In this document: in pieces, positions 1 through 10,024 of the stretch
How positions within the stretch are numbered: the stretch's first letter is position 1
Layout: every line of letters begins with the position of its first letter
Assembly (NCBI GenBank): GCA_024741835.1
Contig: JAENRP010000491.1
Span: forward strand, 1 to 24,839
Reading direction: 5' to 3'
Source of the DNA: Diplocarpon mali
Taxonomy: Eukaryota; Ascomycota; Leotiomycetes; Helotiales; Drepanopezizaceae
Length of the DNA stretch: 24,839 bases
Translations under genes and position numbers: made by a program
The notes under the pieces: model-generated
What the model saw: the letters and a program-made list of their open reading frames with translations, nothing else
What the model was told of the DNA's origin: nothing
Databases searched by the model: none

Positions 1-1487
1 TCTTTGATTTTAGCTTTAAAGATCACTTTATAATTATTATTTATAAATTATATAAATTGATTATTAAAAACTCTTATATAATTTAACTTTATATAGATCT
101 TATAGCTAGATAAGAGATTAATGCTTAAGCTAAATATAAGGAGAACATTTTATAAAAGGAAAGAAATACTAGTAATATTTATCTTTACTATACCTATTAA
201 GTTTGTATATAACCTTTTACTACTAACCTTAATAGAGCGCCTTTTTATTTTAATAAGTAGGCCTTTAAATAGGTAGGGTTTATTAGTTATATATACTATA
301 TAACTAATATTACTATACCAGTTAGATTCAAGGATTTTATAAAGATCGGCTTTTAAAACGTAAGCATCTTTATTATAATTATCGTCTGAATTATTAAAAA
401 TGGATTTAGGTTTAGATAACCTACTATTATTATTAAAGGTATCTATTAAAGTTTTAGCTAAATAGCCTTTTCCTTTGCCTTTCCTTAGTAGTTGCGGCCT
501 TTAGTAGGATAAGGGCAGTTTGCTTCTTAACTTTTGCTTCGATTGCTTCTTAGTATTAAAGCTAGCGACTATATTAATCAATTGCCTTTTAACTTTATAA
601 TTAGTAATATTATAAGTACTATTATAGAAGTAGTATTCCTAATAAGCTTAAAGGCTCGTCCTGCGCTCCTTCCTCTTCTTAGGCTTATCGTTGCCTTATA
701 ATGCGGCATTTGCTAATTTAAAGCGTCCTTTAAAGTCTTACTTAATAGTTTAAAGGAGGTCGATCTTCTTATAGATCTTAAGGTTAGGTTAGATAAGAAA
801 AGATTATTTTACAATAGTGAACTTAAGAAGGAGGCTATTAAGTAGGAAACTAAAAAGCTAAGTTTCCTTAAAAGTTATAACTATCTTAAGATCTGCGGCT
901 CTTATTCTTCTTTTTGCTTTACGCAATATAGATTAGGTAAAGTCTATATTTATATCTATATCCTTATTATCTTTGTCTTTTCTATATTAAAATAAAGTAA
1001 TCTATTATAATAGATGCTAGGTATTAAGGGCAGTTGTTTAAAAGTATTTTACTTTTAAAGTATTCTATCTTATCTTTACGTTATTATAAACTTAAATAAA
1101 ATCTTAGTCTTTATCGCTTAAACCTCTATTAATCTTAAGCTTACATTTAGCTAAGGCTAGCTTATACTCCTTTTCCTTTTCCATATTTAAAATTTACCTT
1201 TAGGATTCTTAATTATTATTTACTAAAGCTCTTAAGCTAAGCTTATTTAATATATCTGGCAAATCCTTAGCAGTTATATTAGCTATTAAAGTAGAAGTAG
1301 ACGAATCGGTAGAAGGAGTATAAAGGGCTATTCTTACATATTTAATAAGTGTCTTTTGAATCGCTATTTTAATGCCTTTGCTTTTAAAGTAGAGCTCTAA
1401 ATCGTCGAACTATTATTACTAGTTCTTTTAAAAGAGTTAGAGGTCTTTAAGTCTAGTGTTTCGATTGGAATTAGAAGCTATTGCCAT
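1..1487 (-). pseudogene. gag: copia gag and protease start of copy A, RIP-damaged, partial
   Basis: This is the antisense counterpart of the C gag that begins at 11354. The start codon reads as CAT at 1485-1487 on the plus strand. It would encode the capsid protein of the virus-like particle, followed by a CX2CX3HX4C zinc knuckle near 600-640. Many in-frame TAA and TAG codons interrupt it at positions that read as Gln in other copies or families. It continues off the left edge into the protease and pol region. It is not expected to make protein. Identification rests on colinearity with C, whose downstream domains are clearly copia-type. Confidence 0.75.
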
Positions 1488-1639
1488 TTCAAATAGAATT
1501 GCATTTAAAATCAAATAAATTAAATAGTTAAGGGCACTCCTCCTATCGAAAGGTTGAAATGATTAAATAGTAGGTATTATAAAAGTATTAAATAGGGAGG
1601 AAGTCCTTTTATCGAAAAGGGTTTTTTAAGCTATAACGC

Positions 1640-1768
1640 AAGGAATCATACCTCTTATAAAATATAGTAAAGTAAGGAATCATACCTCTTGCAGTACCAA
1701 AGGGGTTATAAAGCAAGGAATCATACCTCTTATAATATAGGTTGGCTAAATAGGGAATTATACCTTCT
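1640..1768 (-). repeat. 17-nt leader repeats, four copies (copy A)
   Basis: The unit AAGGAATCATACCTCTT occurs at 1640-1656, 1674-1690 and 1715-1731, with a decayed fourth copy at 1752-1768. It lies between the primer binding site and gag. The same array, inverted, is in the leader of C at 11074-11202, so it is an inherited feature of the family. Spacing between copies is irregular (about 34-41 bp). Confidence 0.85.
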
Positions 1769-1877
1769 ATTTGCCAATTGCTTACCTTTTATTATAAGTC
1801 TTATTCAACTTCCTACTAATAGTTGCGGCGCAAGTGCTTTCTAAGGGAAGTTAATAATCTATTATTAGTCTAGCTAG

Positions 1878-1888
1878 GGCTTATAACC
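1878..1888 (-). other. primer binding site of copy A, half-tRNA type
   Basis: Read on the minus strand this is GGTTATAAGCC, directly after the LTR end. It matches the complement of the initiator tRNA-Met anticodon arm (GGTTATGAGCC) except for one G to A change. Drosophila copia and yeast Ty5 are known to prime from an internal fragment of this tRNA. Confidence 0.7.
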
Positions 1889-2083
1889 TATTAAGCTTAA
1901 GTAAGTCGGCGCAGTAGGTAAAGGAGGCTTCTAAAGGTCGATAGTCGATATATTAGTAAGAGTTAAGGAAGGAAGGTTACCCCTTTCTTCCCTATAGCTA
2001 TATACGTATCAATATCCTACTGACTAAGCAATAGGGTCATATAATAATACATCAGAGTGATAGCTGTATCACCTATCTTAATA
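1889..2083 (-). repeat. 5' LTR of copy A (195 bp)
   Basis: It aligns end to end, without gaps, with the LTRs at 6891-7085, 10759-10953 and 16705-16899. Its termini read as TATT...AATA in the element's orientation, which fits TG...CA after transition damage. It keeps the internal stem-loop and the segment with the GGTAACC palindrome described for C. The 5 bp beyond its outer end are CTATA; the matching duplication is off-window. Confidence 0.92.
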
Positions 2084-2101
2084 CTATATATATTAATATT
2101 G

Positions 2102-3120
2102 CTTAGTTTAGTAAAAGGAACGCCCTTTATATAATCGATAAAGCGATAGGATTTAAAGCCATAAGGTTCTTATAAAAGGGAATAGGAGTATATTCGGCTA
2201 ATGCAGTATTTTAAGCCCTTAAATTAGCTTAGCTAGATATATATATTAGACCTTCTGATTTTATAGTATATAACTATAGCACTAACTTCAACTTAGCAGA
2301 GTTTAGAAGCTCTCTAAGATCTATAGGAACAACCCTTAAACTAGTTCTTATAGAGGCGCAGTACTCTATTAGCAAGGTCGAATGGTATTATCGCCCTTTA
2401 AGATATGCCTTTAAGATAATAACAGCTGAATACCCCTAATTAAGCAATAATAAGAGGCTGCAAATAGCTATTAAAGCAGTTAACGATATAGCAGGGCTTA
2501 ATAGGATGATTCCTACCCTACTCATTTTTAAGGCATATCTAAGGCTAATTGAACTAAATCTACTGAATCTATTGGTAAAATAAAGGGTAGTAACAATTAA
2601 GAAGGCTATAAAGGAAGTTAGGAAGATCTATACTACTCGCAAGGTCAATAACGCTTTAGGTATAAGGAATAGCCTTAGAACTACTTATATTTACAATTTA
2701 AGGCTAAAAGACCTAGTATTAGTATATTAAGAGAAGGGAGGATAGATAGGCCTATTCGAATTCCTAGATTTAGAGAACGAAACCTATATAGTTAATATCG
2801 GCGGCAAAATATAGCACTTTAGATTAATAAGCGTATATCTATTTAAAATCAATAATAAAGAAAACTGCCTAAAGGAAACTAAGGAAACTAAAGGAACTGA
2901 ACCTAAGGAGCAAATAACTACTAAAAGGGAGTAGAACGCAACTAATATTAATAAAGAAGTAGAGCCCTCTTACTTAATTAAGCCGCAACTTAATAGCTGT
3001 AAGCAATTGCTAAGAATAAAGGTTCCCTTTATTAAGCCTATTTCCAGCCTTCCTATAATCGATAATAACTATAATACTAAAATATAGATATCCTTTAAAG
3101 CAGACGATAAGCTATATATA
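2102..3120 (+). pseudogene. pol: integrase core of copia element G, damaged
   Basis: The integrase would join element cDNA to host DNA. The reading frame has the fold's second strand region (PSDFIVYN...TNF) near 2250-2290, followed by EAQYSISKVEWYYRPLR near 2350-2405. The latter corresponds to the segment that holds the catalytic Glu, which is kept. The Asp expected in the first segment reads AAC (Asn). Stops TAA and TAG replace several Gln or Trp codons. The N-terminal zinc finger and first catalytic Asp are missing because copy A interrupts the gene at 2084. From about 2650 the frame continues through a low-similarity linker towards RT. Confidence 0.75.
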
Positions 3121-4110
3121 GCCAAATCGGAGGTATTCCTAATAAAGAAGGAGAATAAGGACTAGGAACTATTGCAAAAGCTATAGGCAAAAGGCAAGAT
3201 TACCACTCTTAGGCGCCCTTTCTAGCAATCTCGCCTAAAGGAGTACTAAGGGCTAATAAATAAAAGGGTATTTGTATTAATAAATAAAAATAACCCTATT
3301 ATAAAAGGCAAAAGGATCTTCAAATTGAAAATAGTTAATAAGATAAAGGGAAAGGAGATAGATCACCTATTCGAGAAATCACGCCTAATTATATAGGCTT
3401 AAAATAATATTAGTAAGAAGGAGGAAAGCATAATCACTTAATCCCTAATGATTTAATAAGCAAGCTAATGCCTTTTAATATCACTTTTAGTATTAATCTA
3501 AGAACACTTTAAGGAATAGGGCAAAGAGGGCATTCTCGGCCTATAGGATATTATATAAGTATATACCTAGGCAGCTTCGAAGCTACTATGCGATATATTT
3601 GTATTTCCCTTATAAGATATTGCTAAGCTATTCCTTATAGGTACAGTCTTTAAAATAGTACTGCTACTCTATAGCATTCCTAAATTAGGAAACCACTAGT
3701 TTAGTACCTATTATAAGCACTATTATAGCAATCTTAGTATAGCCAACTCAACTTATAACCCCTATCTATTAATAACCTTAAGCACTTCTCCCCTTTTTAG
3801 TGTAATAAGAATATAGATAGACGATATCTTAATACTTAGAGAGGCAGACTTCTTAAAAAAGGAGGAGGATAAGATTAAAAGGGTAGAATTCCTTATAAAG
3901 CTAATATAATACCTATCGAACACTAAATTACTAGCTTTTAATAGGTATGTTATTTCCTAAGAAGGGGATATAGTATATATGCGATAAAAGGGCCAGGGCT
4001 AAAGGCTGGAATTAGTCGATACTTCTTAAGAGGGCTATAAGTAATAATACTTAGAGCAGAGAGTAAGGGGAGCTTATTTAGCTATAATCTGCCAGCTAGA
4101 AGCTTCCTTC
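3121..4110 (+). pseudogene. pol: reverse transcriptase of copia element G, damaged
   Basis: Copia-type RT would copy element RNA to cDNA inside the particle. Seen here: an EKSRLII*A*NN segment near 3370-3410, matching the usual SRLVxQAYxD block with Gln changed to stop; an ITxSxxI block near 3430; and the catalytic-site region IDDILIL near 3815-3835, where both Asp residues survive. A QG...Y motif follows near 3990-4050. Internal TAA and TAG codons are frequent. The frame is in line with the integrase upstream and RNase H downstream, so the three were one polyprotein. Confidence 0.78.
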
Positions 4111-4761
4111 GATTTGTCAGCTATAGCCTAATACTAGGATCTAATAGTTTAAGATATAGAAAATCTAAATAAGCGACTTAAATAGATCCGAAATAACCCT
4201 AAAAGAGGCCTGACCTACCTTGCTATTAATTTGCAAAACGCTAAGCTATTTGCATTTATCGATAGATATTTTGCTAATAATAAGGATTTAAGCTCGCAGA
4301 TCGGCTATATTATTATATTAACTATTAAAGAAGAAGGAGAATTACAGTTTACTCTAAAAGGTAATATTCTATACTATAGCTTAATGAAGTATAAGAGAGT
4401 GATAAGAGTAGTACTAGCCTCCGAATTATACGCTATAGTAGTAGGTATTAATATGCTAGTTTCTATAGCTATAACGATTGATATAATAATAGCTAAGCTA
4501 AGTCTACCCCGCCTCCCTACTATTGTATATATAGATTCCCTCTCTTTATATAAGTGTATTATCAAATTGGGTATTATAAAGGAGAAGCAATTAATAATCG
4601 ATATAATAGCTATTCGATAATCGTATAAGAATAGGGAGCTTATAGAGATATATTAGATCGATAGCGCTAGCAACCCTACTGATGCTATAATAAAAGCCAA
4701 TCTAAATCAGGCCCTTTAGCAGCTAGTAGAAACTAATTCGATAACTATTAAGAAGGAGGGA
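4111..4761 (+). pseudogene. pol: RNase H of copia element G, damaged
   Basis: RNase H removes the RNA strand during reverse transcription. The stretch 4231-4620 stays open for 129 codons. Recognisable blocks are FIDRYFANNKDLSSQIGY (catalytic Asp in FID), VLASELYA (catalytic Glu) and YIDSLSLY (catalytic Asp). Beyond the stop at 4618-4620 the frame continues with SASNPTDA near 4660-4690, the conserved D-x-x-x-NPADA-like end. The catalytic acidic residues I can see are kept, so this is the least damaged domain of G. The ATG at 4231 is internal, not a true start. Confidence 0.8.
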
Positions 4762-4870
4762 TAGGTATAAAGGCCTATTAGGGTATAACTAGACTTAAAA
4801 AGGTCCTAGATTTATAATATCCGATATTTTTAATTGCAAGCTATTAGCAATTTTTTATTTTACTGCAAGA

Positions 4871-4965
4871 TATATTCCTATACTTGCTATTACTACCTTC
4901 TTTTTTATCTTTTCTTACTATATTCCTATACTTGCTATTACTACCTTCTTTTTATCTTTTCTTAC
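4871..4965 (+). repeat. 48-bp tandem duplication
   Basis: Units 4871-4918 and 4919-4965 are identical except for one T in a T-run. The unit is pyrimidine-rich (TATTCCTATACTTGC...TTTCTTAC). It lies in the noncoding stretch after G RNase H. Their near identity means the duplication happened after, or escaped, most of the local mutation. Confidence 0.9.
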
Positions 4966-4989
4966 TTACCTGCATATACTTGCATTTTT

Positions 4990-5960
4990 TTTATCACTTA
5001 AGCAATACTTAAGAAGGAGGTTATAGCAAAGTAGCGATTATTATATTGCTAAAAATAACAATCTACTAATGATTCTACCCCTAATAAGCACCTATCCTAA
5101 GTACTAGGATTTCTAAAGCATAGATCCTTAAACCCCTAAGGCCTAAAAGCCTTACTACTTGAAATAGCAACCAAGTTGGCTTACTCCTTTTAAGCTTATA
5201 CTTAAGCAAGAGCAGCTGCGACCTCCTTTAGATTTAGTTCATTTAAATTACTAAGATCTAGATCCTTACCCTTTAAAGAGCCCTTAAAAGGCACCTATCT
5301 ACCCTTGCCTTTTTAGTAGTAGATATTATTAAAGGGAGCCTAAGAATAGCCCTTAGCTAAGCTAGATAGCCCTTTTATATATTAAAGGGAGCTAAGCACT
5401 TTAGCACCTTAAGTCTTAAGGCGCTTAAGGGCGGCATTGCCGCCTTAGATAGCGTGCAATAGATCCTGCGAATAGTTAATTATTAATATTAGATAGATTC
5501 AAAGGCACTTATAGCTTACTAGGTATTCGCAAGGTCGATACTATAATAAAGGGCATAAGCTTTATTTAGCTAAGCTAGCTAAAAGGCATCCTAAGTCTTT
5601 AGGACTATAGAGATTTATATTTAAGTCTCTTTAAATAAGATTCAGACCGCCTCTTAAATCGCTTTAATATCGCCGCTAACTTAAGCATCCTACAGGATAA
5701 TATACTTATCCTAAGCCTAAATAGGTATTTAGAATAAATATCTATTAAAGGTCATTAGGATAAGAGGATATTAAAAGGCACTTACTAAAATACACTTTGC
5801 CTACTGCGCAATATAGTAGTTATACTTCTTAAAAGTAAGAGTATTAAACGCATATATATAGCCAGTATTATTCTTACTAGCCTCCTTTCTTAATATCACT
5901 TGCATATAATATACGCAAAGCATCCGAAACGCCTTAAGTAAGTCTTCTAAATTACATTCG
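4990..5960 (-). pseudogene. unrecognised coding-like remnant
   Basis: I do not recognise this gene. Reading the minus strand, long runs of ordinary-looking protein are broken mainly by TAA and TAG. From right to left: LLKAFRMLCVYYMQVILRKE and, right after it, ASKNNTGYIYAFNTLTFKKY near 5770-5925; HAI*GGNAALKRLK near 5410-5460; DLSNLNELNLKEVAAALA near 5215-5265. These pieces are not all in one frame, so at least one or two frameshifts are implied. The plus strand of the same stretch is stop-rich and less protein-like. It may be part of another transposon (gag-like or a DNA transposase tail) or a decayed host gene. No catalytic motif is visible. Confidence 0.3.
5430..5444. repeat. GC-rich perfect palindrome
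   Basis: GGCGGCATTGCCGCC is a 7-bp inverted repeat around one T, in otherwise AT-rich DNA. It sits inside the unrecognised coding-like remnant. A second short palindromic cluster (CTTAAG twice) lies just left of it. Confidence 0.85.
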
Positions 5961-6069
5961 AGTACTATCTAAGTTAGTAATATATATATTAAAGGGGGTC
6001 GGCTAATAATCGGAGCACTTACTAATAATAATAATAGTATTAATAGGATGAGATAAGATCTACTATAGG

Positions 6070-6213
6070 TATTGAGATAGGTGATACAGCTATTACTCTA
6101 ATGTATTATTATATGACCTTACTGCTTAGTCAGTAGGATGTTGATACGTATATAGCTATAGGGAAGAAAGGGGTAACCTTCCTTCCTTAACTCTTATTAA
6201 TATATCGACTATT
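6070..6213 (+). repeat. truncated LTR of the A/B/C family (D)
   Basis: About 144 bp match the first three quarters of the 195-bp LTR, starting at TATTGAGATAGG and ending after TATATCGACTATTG. Similarity then stops abruptly. No primer site or gag follows, and no good polypurine tract precedes it, so it is a broken solo LTR or 5' LTR. With the LTR at 6891-7085 it forms an inverted pair. Confidence 0.85.
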
Positions 6214-6890
6214 GTAGGTTCTATACTAGTAATCGATATTTATATGAATATAGTTAAGTACTTATTATTAAAAAGAATCTATTATAATATCTGTCTATTT
6301 CTATATAACTGAGATAGTACCTTTATACCTATGAATATCCTCCCTCCTATAGTCCCTCTTAGCTGTATATAGATATCCTTCTGAAGTCCTCCGGCTGAAT
6401 AGCTGTTTGAAATATATACAAAACCCCTTATATCGCATATAGTATAGCTGTATAGGATGACCTTAGGAACGAGGATAGCTTGCCTCTTGCATAGGAATAT
6501 GCGTACTAATACCGGTAGTACTTTCTTTTGAAAAGACCTTTTCAACTTATATAAGGAAGTACGCAGAATAGGTGCATAATAGAAGTAGATTAGTAGCAAA
6601 AAATCAAATGGTAATAAAGAATAAAATAGCAAAGATAAATAGCTTAATAGTAAAAGTAGGTATAATAGGTGATAAGGATAGTATATAGGAAGTAGAATAG
6701 CAAAGATAAAGGCAAATAGTAAAGATAGAAAGGAAAGGTGTCTAAGTGATAGAAGCAATCTAAAGTCTTTGTTTGAGCTTTATAGTAGTGCGATTATAGT
6801 CTAGTTGCGTTCTGGTAGGTTTGAGACTCTTTATTAAAGAGTCATCTGGAGTTGTAATCTACTATAGCTGTAAATTATAATAATTTGTAG
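6214..6890. other. unassigned, purine-biased stretch between two LTRs
   Basis: No transposon domain is recognisable. On the plus strand 6590-6750 is rich in A and G and poor in C, with degenerate repeats of AATAGCAAAGATAAA near 6626 and 6694. As a result the minus strand stays open over 6282-6758 (158 codons), but its first 60 residues are a low-complexity Leu/Tyr/Ser run and the rest matches nothing I know. It also holds a 19-bp palindrome at 6825-6843. It could be original target DNA or part of another element. Confidence 0.45.
6825..6843. repeat. perfect 9-bp-arm hairpin
   Basis: GACTCTTTATTAAAGAGTC is fully self-complementary around a central T. It lies in the unassigned stretch just outside the B LTR. 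Confidence 0.85.
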
Positions 6891-7085
6891 TATTGAACTT
6901 AAGTGAGTCGGCGCAGTAGGTAAAGGAGGCTTCTAGAGGTCGATAGTCGATATATTGGTAAGAGTTAAGGAAGGAAGGTTACCCCTTTCTTCCCTATAGC
7001 TATATACGTATTAATATCCTACTGATTAAGTAGTAGGGTTATATGATAATATATTAAAGTGATAGCTATATTACCTATCTTAATA
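6891..7085 (-). repeat. 3' LTR of copy B (195 bp)
   Basis: It aligns with the other family LTRs without gaps. In element orientation it runs from TATTAAGATAGG (7085 side) to TTCAATA (6891 side). The 5 bp outside its terminal end are TGTAG; the partner duplication is not in the window. Confidence 0.92.
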
Positions 7086-7094
7086 CCCTTACTT
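7086..7094 (-). other. polypurine tract of copy B
   Basis: On the minus strand this reads AAGTAAGGG immediately before the 3' LTR. The equivalent in C is AAGTAGGGG at 16696-16704. It is the expected primer site for plus-strand DNA synthesis. Confidence 0.7.
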
Positions 7095-7222
7095 AGACCT
7101 TACTCCAATTGACCTATAGTCGGGAAAATAATAACTATCCTTTTGCGCTAATCCAACTTTTAAGTATCTCTTTAAATTAAAAATAATCAATTAATAGTAA
7201 CTTCTATTAAAATCACTAACCT

Positions 7223-7373
7223 TACTTATAAGGTAGGACTAGGAGTCAAATTTCCTAAAAGCGTTCCTTTATAAGACTATATGACTTGACTCGCAGTCCG
7301 GGCCTAAGAGTCGATTTAAAAAACTTTCCTTTATAAGATTATATAACCTAACTTATAAGGCAGGCTTAAGAGT
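7223..7373 (-). repeat. three quasi-palindromic 24-nt repeats, copy B pol end
   Basis: Units are at 7223-7246, 7288-7311 and 7350-7373, colinear with the three units of C at 16419-16567. The middle unit reads TLRPGLRV without a break on the minus strand. Shifted by one base, the plus strand reads TRSPGLRV (7289-7312). Confidence 0.85.
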
Positions 7374-7382
7374 CGTCCTTAA

Positions 7383-7960
7383 GCCTATTAAGCCCCTACT
7401 ATCTTCTGCAACTTTAGCATATCTTTAAACACTTTAAACTTTATAACTATCTCTAATAGCTTTATAAATCTATCTACTACTATTTGATTAATTAGGATAT
7501 AGGTAATTGATAACTTATTCTTTATAATAAGGTCGTAGATAAAGTAGTAGGTAATATCAATATATTTCAATCGCTTATATAAGTATGGATTCTTTATAAG
7601 TACAATCGCCCTTATATTATTTACTTAAAGATTAATATAGTTCCTATCTTATTTAATATACTTAATAAAACTTATATCTTTTAGAACTTAGGCAATTTAT
7701 AATCCTTACTTGCAATTTAATAATATTAATATATATTCGGCCTTAGTACTTGCGATAGCTATTGATTTCTACTTCCTACTTTCCTATAATATAGGTCTGC
7801 TATATAGTACTGCTACACTTTTAAATATACTTTTTCGACCTTTTATACTTGCCTAGTCGGAATCGGTATATACCTTAAGCTTTGCGCTTATATATTTTAT
7901 TAGTCTGTATCTTACCTTTTATATAATTATCGATCGAAGGTACCTTTTAAGTCGCTTGAT
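7383..7960 (-). pseudogene. pol: RNase H of copia copy B, damaged
   Basis: This is colinear with the RNase H of C. The minus-strand stretch 7388-7570 is open for 60 codons and reads MKYIDITYYFIYDLIIKNKL...QIVVDRFIKLLE, the conserved copia RNase H tail (usually KHIDxxYHFIRD ... MVADxxTKPL). Two His read Tyr and Ala reads Val, in line with C to T damage. Upstream (higher coordinates) the D-S-D-W block is degraded as in C. No function is expected. Confidence 0.8.
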
Positions 7961-9070
7961 TGCATTTTTATATTAAATCGTTAGATCTTTTAAGTTCTAA
8001 TTAAGTTACTTAATAATAAAGGCGATATCTAATCTTATATATACTATAGTATATATAATTGCTTTAATATCTTATTAGTACTTTTTTAAATCTCCTCTTT
8101 GCTTATTTTTATTAATAAGCTCTAACTTATTATACTTTCCTTCGATTAAAGTATACTTTAGCTTAAAGTTGGGAGTATAAGTAGAGAGTCCTATTTAGTC
8201 TAGGATCTTTTTAATATACTACTCTTAGTCTAATTAGAGTTCTTAAGTGAAACGGTTCCTTATAATATAGATGCTAAGGATCTTATAAATTTCCCTTAGA
8301 TCCTTAATATTAAAACGTTTCCGAATTGTTATAAAGAACCAATCTAATTAAGTAGTTGTTTTTATAACTATAGCAATATTATTAATATATAATAGTAACT
8401 TAATTCTACGCTTAGTATAAGTAAATAGACAAAGGTTAGCTAGGCTTTAAATGAATCCTATTTCTACTAAAGTAGAGCTATATAAGAGGTTCTAATTATA
8501 GGTTAATTGTTTAAGCTTATAAATACTGCAAAGTATATAAAGAGAGTAGCTAGCGTATATAAGAATACTATTAGGTTAGGAGAGAAAAATCCATTCTTTT
8601 ATAATCGCTTTAGTAAATGCATTTTTAATATTATACTATCTATATTTAAGGTCCTTTACGGCTACTATCGCTATGAATATGCAAAGGGTATCTATGCGAA
8701 CTATTAATATAAATGTGTTGAAGTAGTCTTTTTTATACTATTAGAAGAAGCCCTTAGCTATAAGCCTTGCCTTATAATATTCTAAGGTCCTATTTGCATA
8801 TATCTTAATTATAAAGACCTACTTTATTAAAACTAGGTTTACATCCTTTAGCATCGGTTCCTCTATCTATATACTATTTGCAATAAGAGAACTTATCTCC
8901 TTTTAGATTGCCTTATTTTATATTACTTTATTCTTTAAATTGTTAATAGCTTTATTATATATCTTTAAAAGAGAGATTTTCATTATCCTCTTAGCGGCTA
9001 GGAACGCATTATCTTTATTAAAGCTCTATTAAAGTTCAAGCTTATAGATCCTATGCGCTATTATAGCTTA
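7961..9070 (-). pseudogene. pol: reverse transcriptase of copia copy B, damaged
   Basis: Assigned by base-for-base colinearity with the RT of C (14720-15830), which carries KVRLIAKGF and the YIDN catalytic region. Stops are frequent on the minus strand. The open stretch at 8507-8707 on the plus strand is antisense to this domain and is not a gene. Confidence 0.75.
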
Positions 9071-10024
9071 AATATACTTAAACTTACGTTTGTCTAAGGT
9101 ATCTTCTAATTTTAGGTCTCTATTCTTCTTTAAAGATATAGGTTTAGCTATAGGTTCTATAGGCTTATTATCTAAGGAACCGCTTTCTAATAGTAGAGGC
9201 TTATTATTACTTATACCTATTTTAAGAATATCCTTTACTATAGGTACTTTAACTAAAGGGATAATAATATTAAAGTTATTTTATACTTTAAGCAGTTTGC
9301 AAATAATAGGAATAGTCTATTTAGCCTTTAGGCGACTAATAGGTCGTCGATTAGCAGGTACGCTTAATATACTTAAGCTAAAAGAGAGGAGTTATTAGTT
9401 CGGCTTAATAGTATTACTATTAATTAGTATACCTTGCGAATCTCTAAGTATGCAAAGCTTTAAGGATAGCTCCTTCCTATTTTAAGATTTATTAAACTTA
9501 ATTATTAAGGATATAATTACTTGCCTTAAATCTAGTATATATACTATCTATTGCTTTATTATCTATTTAATATACTTAATAAATATATACTCTCTACCTT
9601 AATCTATTAGCTTCTTACTCTTTATACTTATAAGCTAGGACTTCGGGCTAATATAGGAGTAGCAAACGCTTTTAAAGACGCAGATATAATCTAAGCTTAG
9701 TTTCTATCTGAAATATGCCTTATATAGCAATATTCGAGTGCTATTAACTATTAGTCTACTACCTATTCTATTTCGCAGGTATACATTTGCCTTAACCGCA
9801 AGGTCTTAGAATTCTAATAGTAGGTCAGCATCTTATAGTAAAGTGCAATAGTCAGTCTCTACTTATTAGATACTTCGCTTAGTGATACTATTCTAATAGG
9901 AACCTTTATATATTATAATTAGTTTATAATAAACTCCTTATTTTGCCTATTTATTAAGCTTTGCCTTAATCTCTAATGCGTTATCAGACCTAATAGCTAT
10001 TAGCTTTAATTAGGTCTAGTATTC
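9071..10024 (-). pseudogene. pol: integrase (partial) and linker of copia copy B
   Basis: This corresponds to C 13768-14719: the middle and C-terminal part of the integrase and the linker to RT. The N-terminal zinc finger and the first catalytic Asp are missing because element E interrupts B at 10024/10025. The plus-strand open stretch 9090-9398 is antisense to the linker. Confidence 0.75.

Larger units (their letters stand above)
1..2083 (-). mobile_element. Ty1/copia LTR retrotransposon copy A, 5' part
   Basis: This is a minus-strand element whose 5' LTR lies at its right end and whose gag runs off the left edge of the window. Positions 1-1888 are the reverse complement of the interior of element C (10954-12846) with almost no length difference (1888 against 1893 bp), so the two are copies of one family. 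The visible differences are nearly all C/T or G/A. It adjoins integrase sequence of element G at 2084, so it was probably inserted into G. The left end and the second target duplication are outside the window. Confidence 0.88.
2084..4761 (+). mobile_element. Ty1/copia element G, pol fragment
   Basis: This plus-strand remnant has the copia order integrase, reverse transcriptase, RNase H. Its integrase is cut at the left by the LTR of copy A. The sequence is unlike the A/B/C family (different integrase and RNase H signatures) and resembles a lineage common in ascomycete genomes. A purine tract at 4750-4761 (AAGAAGGAGGGA) follows RNase H and may be its polypurine tract, which would put a 3' LTR just after it. 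I could not confirm that LTR because no second copy is visible. Confidence 0.8.
4762..6069. other. unassigned stretch between element G and LTR D
   Basis: No known domain was recognised here. The left part (4762-5000) is pyrimidine-rich and may hold the 3' LTR of G. From about 4990 to 5960 the minus strand shows coding-like composition (separate entry). The stretch ends at the LTR fragment starting at 6070. Confidence 0.5.
6891..10024 (-). mobile_element. Ty1/copia copy B, 3' half
   Basis: This minus-strand element has its 3' LTR at 6891-7085 and pol remnants up to 10024. Its interior (7086-10024, 2939 bp) is the reverse complement of C 13768-16704 (2937 bp), so there is almost no indel. At 10013-10024 the B sequence GGTCTAGTATTC still aligns with C, differing only by transitions, and the LTR of element E starts at the next base. 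The 5' half of B (gag and 5' LTR) is not in the window and presumably lies beyond E. Confidence 0.9.

Noticed and set aside
3195..3235. Another copy of the 24-nt motif (ACTCTTAGGCGCCC) in element G
   Set aside because: Only the first nine bases match, and the rest belongs to the RT N-terminal region of G.
4374..4565. Minus-strand 63-codon open frame
   Set aside because: Antisense to the RNase H of element G.
6213..6890. TGTAG at 6213-6217 and 6886-6890 as a target duplication around an insertion
   Set aside because: No terminal inverted repeats, and the sequence after the second copy does not continue LTR D, so the match is probably chance.
8507..8707. Plus-strand 66-codon open frame
   Set aside because: Antisense to the RT of copy B.
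9090..9398. Plus-strand 102-codon open frame
   Set aside because: Antisense to the integrase/RT linker of copy B; matches no family.
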